A stretch of 38,279 nt of DNA. Origin: an archaeon (GTDB lineage Archaea > Thermoproteota > Thermoprotei_A > Marsarchaeales > Marsarchaeaceae). Location of the stretch: the NCBI GenBank assembly GCA_021817005.1, contig JAKAWJ010000016.1:1-38279 (forward strand), read 5' to 3'. The translations under genes and the position numbers were made by a program. The notes beneath the pieces are model-generated. The model had not been told where the DNA came from and did not search any database. It was given only the letters and a program-made list of their open reading frames with translations. This document shows, piece after piece, positions 23,570 to 31,238 of the stretch (position 1 is its first letter; each line of letters starts with the position of its first letter).

Positions 23570-25057
23570 ATGAGAAGCGCTGCTGATTACCTCGGGAGCC
23601 TACAGGACGGTAGAACTGTATACTACAGGGGTGAGAGAGTCAGGGACATCACGAGCCACCCAGTGCTTAAGATACCTGTGCAGCACTCGGCCCGGCTCTT
23701 CTCTTTGCGCGATACGGATTCGCTGAGGAAAGAGCTTGTTGTAACCGATCGGCAGCTAGGAGATATCAGTGGCTTCTTCCTGATTCCAGCCTCTTCAAGC
23801 GATCTTCTATATCGCTCTAAAATAATCGCCCTCTCAACTCGAGCTTCAGGGGGAGTGTTCAACATAACACAGGTGATAGGGTCGGACGCTATATTCGCGC
23901 TTTCTATTGTTGCGAAGAGGATAGCGAACGAGAGCGCAGAAAGAGTGCAGAGTTTGTGGAGGCGCGCGGCCAAGGAAGATCTGGCTCTGGCTGTGGCCCA
24001 AACAGACGTCAAGGGTGACAGGTCGAAGAGGCCGCACGAGCAGAGGGAACGCGACATGTATCTCAGGGTAGTGGAGCGTCGCTCGGACGGCATAGTGGTG
24101 AGGGGTGCTAAGGCGCACACAACGCAGAGCATTACCTCGAATGAGATAGTGGTTCTGCCGTCACGGACCCTTACGGCGGCCGACCGCGACTACGCGGTGG
24201 CGTTTTCTGTTCCCACTAACACGAAGGGATTGAAACTCATAGTAAGGCCGATGCTCGAGATTGAAGGGCTGCCTACGCAGAAGGACGCTCCCGTAAGCTC
24301 ACGCGACGCTGAGGCTGAAAGTCTGACTATCTTCGACGATGTGTTCATTCCAGAAGACAGAGTGTTTCTGGATGGGGATTGGAAATCGGCTGGCGAGCTT
24401 GCGAACCTGTTTGCGCTTTACCACCGCTTTACTGCAATATCCTACCGCCCGGTGACATGCGACCTCTACATTGGTGCCGCCCGCCTTGCTGCGAAGTCCA
24501 ATGGCATAACTGAAAAATCGCACGTGAAGGACGCGTTGCTGGACATGGTGCTCTATCGCGAGTATATGGAAATGGCTGCCACCGCTGCCTGTCATGCATC
24601 TAGGCTTGACTCGATTTCTGGCGTTGCAATACCGAACGAGCTCTATACGAACCTGGGAAAGCTTAATTCTAATGCAGCATTCCACGAATTCATTTCAAGG
24701 CTGGTGGATATCGCAGGGGGTCTGGTGTCGACCTTGCCGGGAAGCGAAGACCTCGACAATAAAGAAGAATCCGAATATATTCTGAAATATTTAGAGGGGA
24801 GCAAAGAAACACGCGGTGAGCGCTATAGGATAATGAGGCTCGTCAGGGAACTCGTGGGCGGGCCATTCACGGGTTATATGCTAGGCTGGATGACACACGC
24901 AGAAGGTTCCGTTCAGGCCAGCAAGATTGCCATGCTCAGAGCCTACGATTTTACCAGCGCAGAGGAGCTTGCGGTCAAGGCCGCGGGAATCGGAGCCGTG
25001 AACGAAAAGGAAGGGAAGGCCGAAAGGGGCCAAGCTGACAGAGCCAAAAGCGATTAG
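23570..25057 (+). CDS. HpaB / 4-hydroxybutyryl-CoA dehydratase superfamily protein lacking Fe-S ligands
   Basis: A 495-residue flavoprotein-family enzyme. The ATG at 23570 is placed just behind a TATA box and gives the family's normal N-terminus (SAADYLGSLQDGRTVYYRGE). Conserved blocks: AVAQTDVKGDRSKRPHEQ, ITSNEIVVLPSRTL, FDDVFIPEDRVF, and the C-terminal GGPFTGYMLGWMTHAEGS. True 4-hydroxybutyryl-CoA dehydratases hold a [4Fe-4S] cluster with three Cys and one His. Here the His of NLFALYHRFT is kept, but the Cys seven residues later is Tyr, and the N-terminal half contains no Cys at all. So it should be an FAD-dependent aromatic hydroxylase or a divergent paralogue, not a working dehydratase. 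No reductase partner (HpaC) is nearby. Confidence 0.8.
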   Translation: MRSAADYLGSLQDGRTVYYRGERVRDITSHPVLKIPVQHSARLFSLRDTDSLRKELVVTDRQLGDISGFFLIPASSSDLLYRSKIIALSTRASGGVFNITQVIGSDAIFALSIVAKRIANESAERVQSLWRRAAKEDLALAVAQTDVKGDRSKRPHEQRERDMYLRVVERRSDGIVVRGAKAHTTQSITSNEIVVLPSRTLTAADRDYAVAFSVPTNTKGLKLIVRPMLEIEGLPTQKDAPVSSRDAEAESLTIFDDVFIPEDRVFLDGDWKSAGELANLFALYHRFTAISYRPVTCDLYIGAARLAAKSNGITEKSHVKDALLDMVLYREYMEMAATAACHASRLDSISGVAIPNELYTNLGKLNSNAAFHEFISRLVDIAGGLVSTLPGSEDLDNKEESEYILKYLEGSKETRGERYRIMRLVRELVGGPFTGYMLGWMTHAEGSVQASKIAMLRAYDFTSAEELAVKAAGIGAVNEKEGKAERGQADRAKSD

Positions 25058-25582
25058 ACGGCTTCGTTAGTCACAGGTTATCCACCAGTTGTCCGTGTCT
25101 GCCCAAATCCACCTCCAACGGGAGTGTGTCTCGCCTCATTGCTATTGCGATTCTCCGCAGTGGGCATGGTCAGGCTGGCTTACGCGGGGGTATCGGGGTG
25201 CAGTTCACTTCGTGCTTTCTATTTCCCGCTTGCAGATTGGAGATTGGAGATTGGAGATTGGAGAGCTCTAGCTCGCAGGTCCAATGTGGCCAACAAAGAA
25301 CGATTTTCAGAACGTAGGCGCTTGTATTGTCTTCCTACAAGTAATTGAGGGGGCGACCCTTGCAGGGATCCGTATGCCTCAGCAACTTCAGCGATATTCC
25401 GCTCGGGACATCACAATTCGGGGGAAGTTTGCGAGTCGGCATGCGGATATCTCGTCGCGGGCAAGAAAGGCGCGATACTGAATCATTGGAGGCCTTCATA
25501 AACCCTGAAAAAAACATTTGGTGCTTTTCCAGGGTTGTGGGGTACAAGAAAGAGGCATAAGCCAGTGGATCGTTAAGGTCTT
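25058..25582. other. Intergenic region with a heptamer repeat
   Basis: No convincing gene; short frames overlap on the plus strand only because the repeat lacks stops. The heptamer repeat at 25234-25261 is the main structure. A perfect inverted AGAGCTCT follows it at 25262-25270. Confidence 0.45.
25234..25261. repeat. Four tandem copies of AGATTGG
   Basis: Four perfect head-to-tail heptamers. Such short tandem tracts vary in copy number by slippage. No adjacent gene start depends on it, so it is probably neutral. Confidence 0.9.
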
Positions 25583-26065
25583 GTGCGACTCCCATATGCA
25601 GTTCTCAAGCTGAGCTTTAATTTCCGGTCAAGTGCAGCTGACGTATTTGGCTGGTGGACAGAGCTTGAGCCAAAGGGCTACGTTGGACGCAGCCTCAAAC
25701 GGATTTCTGTCTTGGAGCGAGCCCCCGGCCATGCGAAGGTCAAGACTGAATGGAGTTTTGCGGGCAGACGCTTCGAACTGGATGAGGAGTTGGTAATAGT
25801 TTCCGATAGACTTTGGGTGTGGTATTCCAGTTTTCTGGGCGTGCCAGCCAAGGAAACATTTAGACTTGACGTAACTGCGGAAGGCTGCACTCTAGATATA
25901 CTCTCAGAGATGACTCCCAAGTCTTGGCGGGTTCTGTTGTTTCTTCTGATTGGCTGGTACTGGCGGCGCCAAGACAAGCTTGAATGGAGAGCTGCGGCGG
26001 CGTCATGCGTCCAAGAGCTACAGACTGGGTGGAAGTCTACTGCGCAAGAGCTCCCGCAAAATTAG
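25583..26065 (+). CDS. SRPBCC-fold (START/polyketide-cyclase-like) protein
   Basis: A 160-residue protein with the N-terminal strand-helix pattern of the SRPBCC ligand-binding fold (LSFNFRSSAADVFGWWTELEPKGY), alternating strands in the middle (KVKTEWSFAGRRFELDEELVIVSDRLWVWYSS) and a long C-terminal helix. A hydrophobic segment RVLLFLLIGWYW near residue 115 could touch a membrane. Members bind lipids or hydrophobic ligands or act as cyclases; the role here is unknown. The start is GTG at 25583, with only a weak TATA-like element about 25 nt upstream, so the start is uncertain. Confidence 0.6.
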   Translation: MRLPYAVLKLSFNFRSSAADVFGWWTELEPKGYVGRSLKRISVLERAPGHAKVKTEWSFAGRRFELDEELVIVSDRLWVWYSSFLGVPAKETFRLDVTAEGCTLDILSEMTPKSWRVLLFLLIGWYWRRQDKLEWRAAAASCVQELQTGWKSTAQELPQN

Positions 26066-26153
26066 AGGCATTTGCGACATGTGCAGCCCATAGCTAGTTC
26101 CACACTCCACAGGGTTTTTTGGGCCAAGAAAACCGAGCGTCAAAAACAGTAAA

Positions 26154-26492
26154 CTATGTTATCAGTTCTCGAGCCTTGGTTTCAGCTTCAGACAAATCCT
26201 GCTTTAGTTCATCGATCTTCTGAAGGCAAGCTATGAACCTCTTCCCCTTCTCAGTTGTCTTATAGATATTGCCTTCCTTGATGAGTAGCGAATTGTTTAG
26301 GCAGAACTTGATATACTTCTCAAGAACGAGGGGGTTCACGTTAGATCGAAACATTATGTGAGTTTTCTTTGCGCCTGCCGATGCTGCCACAAGCATTGCC
26401 ATAATTAATTCCGCACTGCCCCTCTTCTTGCGAGCGACCACCGGCTGAGGGAATACTTTATCTAATGTAATCTCCGCCACATCTGTCACCAC
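26154..26492 (-). CDS. Archaeal winged-helix DNA-binding protein
   Basis: A 112-residue regulator of the small archaeal winged-helix group. KRGSAELIMAMLVAASAGAKKTHIMFRSNVNPLVLEKYIKFCLNNSLL (about 22-70) is the helix-turn-helix core, where THIMFRSN is the start of the recognition region. YKTTEKGKRFIACL is the wing with its usual TxKG motif, and the tail is a coiled coil for dimers. It starts at GTG 26492 or the next codon. A TATA-like TTGATAAAATG lies about 20 nt upstream. The target is unknown. A related protein lies at 35071-35382. Confidence 0.75.
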   Translation of the reverse strand: MVTDVAEITLDKVFPQPVVARKKRGSAELIMAMLVAASAGAKKTHIMFRSNVNPLVLEKYIKFCLNNSLLIKEGNIYKTTEKGKRFIACLQKIDELKQDLSEAETKARELIT

Positions 26493-26826
26493 TAATCGAC
26501 TCTATGCATTTTATCAAGCGTGTAGCTTCAATATATACATTTTGTTTTGTGGTGTTGTTAACATGTTAGCAGGTTTGTCCCAACGAAGTGAAGATTTTGG
26601 CATCAAATGAGGCAACTAGCCCTTTGAACACATTAGCCCGATCCGCGTCGACATGCCGCCAAACTCGGGTTTTGTGGGAATACCGCACTTAAGCCTAGTG
26701 TGACGTATATGTGCAACTTTTCTGGGACAGTCCGAAAGCTGCCAGCATGCGGTAAACCTGGTGCTTGAGCCAATTTTCGAGAATTGCTAGGTTAGTTGCC
26801 GGTTTTGCAAAGCTGACGTGATAGAG
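26493..26826. other. Intergenic region, nothing recognised
   Basis: A/T-rich part near 26525-26560 with TATA-like sequence CAATATATACATT and a near-palindrome GTTAACATGTTAGC. No ORF of note, no RNA signature. Confidence 0.4.
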
Positions 26827-27138
26827 TCAGTCTGATATTCCTGCGTTGATGCACGTCCAAAATTCGTCTGATAATTTCGCGATTTCCCTCCCCGTCTTTT
26901 CTCTTGCAGTCGCTGCAAGCGCGATCATTGAAACCCCGACTACTGTAGTAACTGGTTCGGGCGCTAAAGCAAGTGCTGCCCCGATCTTTGCTACGCGCGA
27001 GTGCTTTGGATATGAGCCCACCCCCTTCGTGCCTCCCAATACGCGCGCTGAGCTCGCGAGCACGATCTCGGAGCCCAGCAATTCCCGAGCAGATTCCAGC
27101 CGGGATTCCACGGCGCGTTTGTAACTGGCGGCGTCCAC
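26827..27138 (-). CDS. Small membrane-associated protein of unknown function
   Basis: A 103-residue protein. A charged helical N-terminus is followed by an Ala/Val-rich hydrophobic stretch (about residues 52-75, ALALAPEPVTTVVGVSMIALAA), likely a transmembrane segment or a tight hairpin broken by the Pro residues. The end is basic then acidic. GGTGATG lies just before the GTG start at 27138, a good ribosome site. A TATA-like TTCTTAACC lies about 30 nt upstream. No recognised family, and no link to its neighbours. Confidence 0.5.
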   Translation of the reverse strand: MDAASYKRAVESRLESARELLGSEIVLASSARVLGGTKGVGSYPKHSRVAKIGAALALAPEPVTTVVGVSMIALAATAREKTGREIAKLSDEFWTCINAGISD

Positions 27139-27315
27139 TCATCATCACCAGCCGTCGAGAGCCGTATAGACGGTTAAGAACCGCACCGAAAATGCGAATC
27201 CGCGATAACGAGGGCGAGTTGCTCTTTGGCTTGGTCGGTCAAGCCGGATCGGTCTCGGGCAACAGGAAGAGCCATGCCGAATATGAAACGAAGCTGTGTC
27301 GGGATTAGGAGCGAA

Positions 27316-28002
27316 TCAGTCAAAGATCTCTCGCATCAAGGCGAGCATTTTCTCCGTGCGCACACGATGTTCATCGAGCAATCTGTTAAAGTACTCGTCG
27401 AGTTCGGCATCGTCCATGGAGAGAGCCCTAAACACGAGCCTTCTTTCTGTGGCGGACAGCGACTTTTCGTGGAGTGCTTCTCGACCAGAGTTAAGCGCCT
27501 CTCTTCGGATTGTCACAAGCGTGCTGTAGAGTTCTCGGACGCGGCTCATTGTCTCCTCAAGGTCTTCTACGACACTCCGAATTTCTTTGATTTTTTCATC
27601 CGGGGGCAGATGTTTTGCCTTGCGTAGCCTTGCTTCGAACTCACCGGCGTCGAATGTCACCGAGTGTTCTGCGCGTCTTGAAGGCTGTGCTATCTTGAAT
27701 TTTCCGCCAAGCAAGTCGCGTGCCAGGTCTTCTGTCACGCTTAAGGATTCGGCAAGTCGGTAATACTTTTTCGGAGGAGTGCCCCCTTCACCCGACACGA
27801 TGAATGGCTCAATCAAACCTTTGGCCAAGAGATACTCCAAGTGTTTTAGAATGGCCTGCTGGCTTACGTTCAGCTCTCTGCTGAGTTCGTTCAGATAAGT
27901 GGGTTCTTCGGCAAGGACTTCAAGGATCCTCCTCCTTGTTTCATTCCCCAGTACGTCGAATATATCGTCTCCATCGCTGCTGGGGTAGGGTCTCGACGGC
28001 AT
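27316..28002 (-). CDS. ArsR-type winged-helix transcriptional regulator
   Basis: A 228-residue regulator. Residues 14-65 are an ArsR/MarR-type winged helix: FDVLGNETRRRILEVLAEEPTYLNELSRELNVSQQAILKHLEYL, with KGLIEP and the wing EGGTPPKKYYRL following. The remaining 140 residues are a long helical domain with heptads (KIKEIRSVVEDLEETMSRVRELYSTL), perhaps for dimerisation; no Cys-based metal site is visible. This layout occurs in archaeal regulators whose ligands are mostly unknown. It lies 86 nt after mtnP on the same strand, but has its own TATA box. Confidence 0.8.
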   Translation of the reverse strand: MPSRPYPSSDGDDIFDVLGNETRRRILEVLAEEPTYLNELSRELNVSQQAILKHLEYLLAKGLIEPFIVSGEGGTPPKKYYRLAESLSVTEDLARDLLGGKFKIAQPSRRAEHSVTFDAGEFEARLRKAKHLPPDEKIKEIRSVVEDLEETMSRVRELYSTLVTIRREALNSGREALHEKSLSATERRLVFRALSMDDAELDEYFNRLLDEHRVRTEKMLALMREIFD

Positions 28003-28034
28003 AACCGCTCACACGATAGATATCAGTAACCAAA

Positions 28035-28045
28035 GGTTATTAAGA
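28035..28045 (-). promoter_or_regulatory. TATA box for the ArsR-type regulator
   Basis: Minus-strand CTCTTAATAACC region, 33-43 nt before the ATG at 28002. Confidence 0.5.
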
Positions 28046-28088
28046 GTTTCCCGCGAGGGCAAGGTGCACCGACGTAAAGCACGGGCAG

Positions 28089-28889
28089 CTAGTTCACGAA
28101 CGCATTTTCGCCTGCACGAGAACAGTTGCACTTCCTTGGCTCAACTGAAGCCGCTACTGCTTTGTAAAGTATTTCTCTCGCGCTTTCAACATTTTTACGC
28201 TGAGTCTCCACAACCTCCTTTGCGCTTACCGGACTGCTGGCCCATACGTCAAAATCTGTTACGAGCGCAAGCGTACAATAACATAGCGATAGCTCCCGAG
28301 CGAGTACTATTTCCGGGACTAGAGTCATTCCAACAACATGGGCTCGGAACTGTCTCCAGAGCTCAGACTCAGCTCTTGTGCTGAATCTGGGACCTTCTAT
28401 GCAGAGGTAAGTCCCTCCTACACGATAGTTGATCCCGACTTCTTCAGCTGCCCGCCCGAGCTGGATGAGCAATTCCGGGCAAAAAGGGTCTGCTGCGGAG
28501 AAGTGAGCAACTTTGGGCCCGTCATAGTAAGTGTAGCACCTGTTCTTCGTCATGTCTATGAATTGATCAGGAAAGACCACCGTGCCGGGCGGGAGGTCTT
28601 CTCGCAAACTGCCCACAGCGCTTGGCGCGAAAATTCGCTCCACTCCGAGCTCCTTTAGCGCCCAGAGATTTGCCCTGCTGTTTATCTTGTGTGGGGGGAT
28701 GGTATGGCCCCTTCCATGTCTAGGGAGGAAGGCGACCTGTTTGCCACCCAACTTCCCTATATAGATAGAGTCGCTCGTTTCGCCATATGGGGTATGCTTG
28801 TTTATTTCTTGGGAGTCTGTCAGTAGAGCGGGGTCGTAAAAACCGCTTCCTCCAATTATGCCAATGCTGGCTCTCAAACTCACATTCAC
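28089..28889 (-). CDS. mtnP: S-methyl-5'-thioadenosine phosphorylase
   Basis: A 266-residue purine-nucleoside-phosphorylase-family enzyme that cleaves methylthioadenosine to adenine and methylthioribose-1-phosphate, recycling the by-product of polyamine synthesis. Motifs: IGIIGGSGFYD with the phosphate-binding Gly/Ser loop, LPRHGRGHTIPPHKINSRANLWAL, GGTYLCIEGPRFSTRAES, GMTLVPEIVLARELSLCY, and VTDFDVWA. The typical PE..LARE string points to MTAP rather than guanosine/inosine phosphorylase. A CxC-containing tail (RKCNCSRAG) is like the disulfide CXC motif of the Sulfolobus/Pyrococcus enzymes. The start is GTG 28889; a GTG two codons later is possible. Confidence 0.92.
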   Translation of the reverse strand: MNVSLRASIGIIGGSGFYDPALLTDSQEINKHTPYGETSDSIYIGKLGGKQVAFLPRHGRGHTIPPHKINSRANLWALKELGVERIFAPSAVGSLREDLPPGTVVFPDQFIDMTKNRCYTYYDGPKVAHFSAADPFCPELLIQLGRAAEEVGINYRVGGTYLCIEGPRFSTRAESELWRQFRAHVVGMTLVPEIVLARELSLCYCTLALVTDFDVWASSPVSAKEVVETQRKNVESAREILYKAVAASVEPRKCNCSRAGENAFVN

Positions 28890-29535
28890 TGTAACACTTT
28901 CCCCATATTAGACTTTGCTGAATAAGATCCCGTGCTGGCCATGCACAGAATGTTAGTGAATCCAACTGTTGGCACAAACTCTGGAGATGAACCGCTAGCG
29001 TAACTCAAAACCTCGCCGGGAACGTCGACTCCACGAATCTAAGCCGCAGGTATAAATACTAAACGTTCACGGCGCTCCGTTCTAATCTCTAAGGCATCGC
29101 TTTACCGATTCATGGACCCCCTATCAAGTGTTGGGACAGCAAGACCTGCAGTGGCCCGCCGCAGCCAACCGAAAATATCAAGCTTTTTCGGTGAACCAAT
29201 TAATGCCAGTTCGAAAACTGGTGCCAAACCATATGATTTGGGACCGTGCTAAGCCACTGCGTTGCAATCGTGTGTATTCCCGCACAGCTTTTCAGTCATA
29301 CCAAGTTCGTTGCAGGCGCTTGGGGAGTGGGCAGGCGCTCTTCAGAGTGCGTGGGAATGTTTGATCAAGATTTTCTAGGGGAACTTGCCTATTCGGTTTC
29401 TGCAATCTTGTCATGGCGCAGAGCCAAAGTAGAGTTCACGCACATTTAGCTGTTGGGTGAACACGATGGCCGGCTCTGAGCCAGTCAGCCGAAACGCTTT
29501 TACCGATAGTGCATCGATGGAGGAGGCCGAATCGC
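28890..29535. other. Intergenic region with an orphan promoter
   Basis: A strong plus-strand TATA box at 29050 is followed, 52 nt on, by an ATG frame of 46 codons (29112-29252: DPLSSVGTARPAVARRSQP...). This overlaps, in another frame, a 67-codon frame from GTG 29246 to 29449. Together they could be one gene split by a frameshift, or a non-coding RNA. Neither part resembles a known family. Confidence 0.35.
29050..29060 (+). promoter_or_regulatory. Strong TATA box with uncertain target
   Basis: GTATAAATACT is the best TATA consensus in the window. Transcription should start near 29080, but the first firm gene begins 450 nt later. Confidence 0.55.
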
Positions 29536-30033
29536 ATGGAAGAGATTTATCTCGGAAGGCTGGAGACACTCTCTGAGATGGAATCCCACTATTCCAATGG
29601 AGATGTGGGTTATTTCGTTCGTGCGTTGAAACATCCAGATCGTGTCATCAGAATCAGAGCCTTAAGTGTGCTTGAAGTGCTAGGAAACAGCTCCTCCGTA
29701 TCTCCAATAGGGGAAGTTTTGGAGCGAGAGGGCGACGAGATAGTACGCCACGAAGCCGCTTTCGTGCTGGGACAGTTGGGCTATTCCACAGCATTACCAT
29801 ATCTCGAGAAGGCAGCTCTGCATGACACTTCGACCATAGTACGTCACGAGGCAGCAGTGGCCATGGGTGTTATAGGGTCCGAGGAAGCCGAGGAAACACT
29901 GAAACAGGTATTCAATTTGGATGCGAGCCCGTCTGTGCGTTTTTCAGCTGAGATAGCGCTCTCGAATTTGGAATTCCTGAAGCTTAATCGTAGTGAAAGC
30001 AGGCTGGATTTCGCTCGAAGAACAGGTGGCTAG
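29536..30033 (+). CDS. HEAT-repeat protein like one half of deoxyhypusine hydroxylase
   Basis: A 165-residue protein of four or so HEAT repeats. The ATG at 29536 is chosen over the GTG at 29509 because GGAGGAGG lies 9 nt before it. Two His-Glu pairs, VRHEAAFVLGQLG (72-73) and VRHEAAVAMGVIG (104-105), are 32 residues apart. This matches one half of eukaryotic deoxyhypusine hydroxylase (DOHH), whose four HE pairs, 33 apart within each half, bind a diiron centre that hydroxylates deoxyhypusine on eIF5A. The flanking ALPYLEKAALHDTS and SAEIALSNLEFL also follow the DOHH half-domain. Full-length DOHH is about 300 residues, so this would need to dimerise. The alternative is a plain PBS-lyase-type HEAT scaffold. 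It is in operon with the CPMC gene 6 nt downstream. Confidence 0.78.
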   Translation: MEEIYLGRLETLSEMESHYSNGDVGYFVRALKHPDRVIRIRALSVLEVLGNSSSVSPIGEVLEREGDEIVRHEAAFVLGQLGYSTALPYLEKAALHDTSTIVRHEAAVAMGVIGSEEAEETLKQVFNLDASPSVRFSAEIALSNLEFLKLNRSESRLDFARRTGG

Positions 30034-30039
30034 CCGACA

Positions 30040-30429
30040 GTGGTCCAAGGTTCGCTGGGCTCCGATAGGGAAGCTTTACTACAAGAGCTGGACGAAGTTC
30101 GGCTACTTCACTCCAAACTGAAAGTGGAGATTCGCAGGGTATCGCGCAAGGTGAAATGGGCCCGGGAAAGCTATACTCGAGTGGTATCGAGCGCATTTTG
30201 CCCTATGTGTCTGAGGCCACTTGATCTTGCGGAGAAATACGAATATTCTGAAAAAGTGGCGCAGGAGATTCAGAAGCTCGAAGAACTTCTAAAGAAAGAC
30301 ACTTTCCGTCTGGATGAGACAGAATCTAAAATGGCCATGCTTCAAGCCGATATTGATAGAATAGAAAGGGGAGGCAGACCTACATCAGGCTCGCACCAGA
30401 CAGAAAAACAGTCAGGTGAATCTATTTAG
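30040..30429 (+). CDS. Coiled-coil protein with a central CPMC motif (zinc-hook-like)
   Basis: A 129-residue protein starting at GTG 30040, 6 nt after the HEAT gene stop, so co-transcribed. Residues 9-48 and 64-112 are predicted heptad coiled coils. Between them AFCPMCLRPL (Cys54, Cys57) forms an apex like the Rad50 zinc hook, where two CPxC motifs from two chains share one zinc. The last 20 residues are polar and disordered. No ATPase heads are present, so it is not Rad50. It could be a dimerisation or adaptor partner of the HEAT protein. Function unknown. Confidence 0.6.
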   Translation: MVQGSLGSDREALLQELDEVRLLHSKLKVEIRRVSRKVKWARESYTRVVSSAFCPMCLRPLDLAEKYEYSEKVAQEIQKLEELLKKDTFRLDETESKMAMLQADIDRIERGGRPTSGSHQTEKQSGESI

Positions 30430-30563
30430 CTACAAGGCACTATCGCAGTGGACCTTTGATTTTGATAGAACTTCGTGATGGGCGGAGCTTGTCAAAAAGG
30501 GAATGGTTGCACCGGAAATGCTATTTTAATCTTGTCCTGTAATTCATTTGCGGAGGGTCAGAA

Positions 30564-31172
30564 TTGCAGATAAAGCAGCTAAAGGTTGGAAGGATGCTCA
30601 ACTTTTCGTATGTGCTTTACGTCGAGAGCAGGAGGGCATTTTGCGTTGACCCGAGTTACGGCTCGACCGAGATTCAGAGTTTTCTTCGCGAGGCAGATTT
30701 AAAACTGGACTACATTTTGCTCACTCACCACCATTTTGATCACGTGGACCAAGCTCAAGAGCTCGCGCAGAAGACAGGTTCGAGGGTTGTTGCCCACAAA
30801 TCTTCTCCATACAATTATGACGTGGGTGTGATTGATGGTCAGAGGTTGCGAGCGGGCGAAATTGAAGTCATCACTCTGCATACCCCGGGGCATACAAAGG
30901 ACAGCGTCTGCTATTTATCGAATGGAGCTCTTTTTACGGGCGATACACTTTTCGTGGGAGAATGCGGTAGAGTTGACCTGCCGGGCGGGTCGGCTTCTGA
31001 GATGTATGACAGCCTCTTTGGAAAACTCGTAGTACTTCCAGATGACACTCGCGTCTACCCAGGGCACGACTATGGTAATCGTCCATATTCAACCATTGGA
31101 ATAGAGAAGGCAGCAAACTATGTTTTGCGGCCTCGTAGTAAATCGGAGTTTGAAAGATTTATGAATAATTAG
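30564..31172 (+). CDS. Metallo-beta-lactamase-fold hydrolase, ETHE1/glyoxalase-II-like
   Basis: A 202-residue MBL-fold enzyme. Metal ligands: THHHFDH (His55, His57, Asp59, His60), His110 in TPGHTKDS, Asp127 in FTGDTLF, and His168 in VYPGHDYG. GECGRVDLPGG resembles the GRTDF.GG block of ETHE1 persulfide dioxygenases, which use one iron; glyoxalase II uses two metals and Asp59 would support that. I therefore keep the call broad: a thiol-ester or persulfide hydrolase/dioxygenase. The start is TTG at 30564 with GGAGG 7 nt upstream. Confidence 0.82.
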   Translation: MQIKQLKVGRMLNFSYVLYVESRRAFCVDPSYGSTEIQSFLREADLKLDYILLTHHHFDHVDQAQELAQKTGSRVVAHKSSPYNYDVGVIDGQRLRAGEIEVITLHTPGHTKDSVCYLSNGALFTGDTLFVGECGRVDLPGGSASEMYDSLFGKLVVLPDDTRVYPGHDYGNRPYSTIGIEKAANYVLRPRSKSEFERFMNN

Positions 31173-31238
31173 GTTGAATATACAAGAATTGCGTGGAATC
31201 CACGTCCGTTTGATAGAGTCCAATGGAGTTGTGCAAGT

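Noticed and set aside
23570-25057. Functional 4-hydroxybutyryl-CoA dehydratase
   Set aside because: The cysteine ligands of the [4Fe-4S] cluster are absent.
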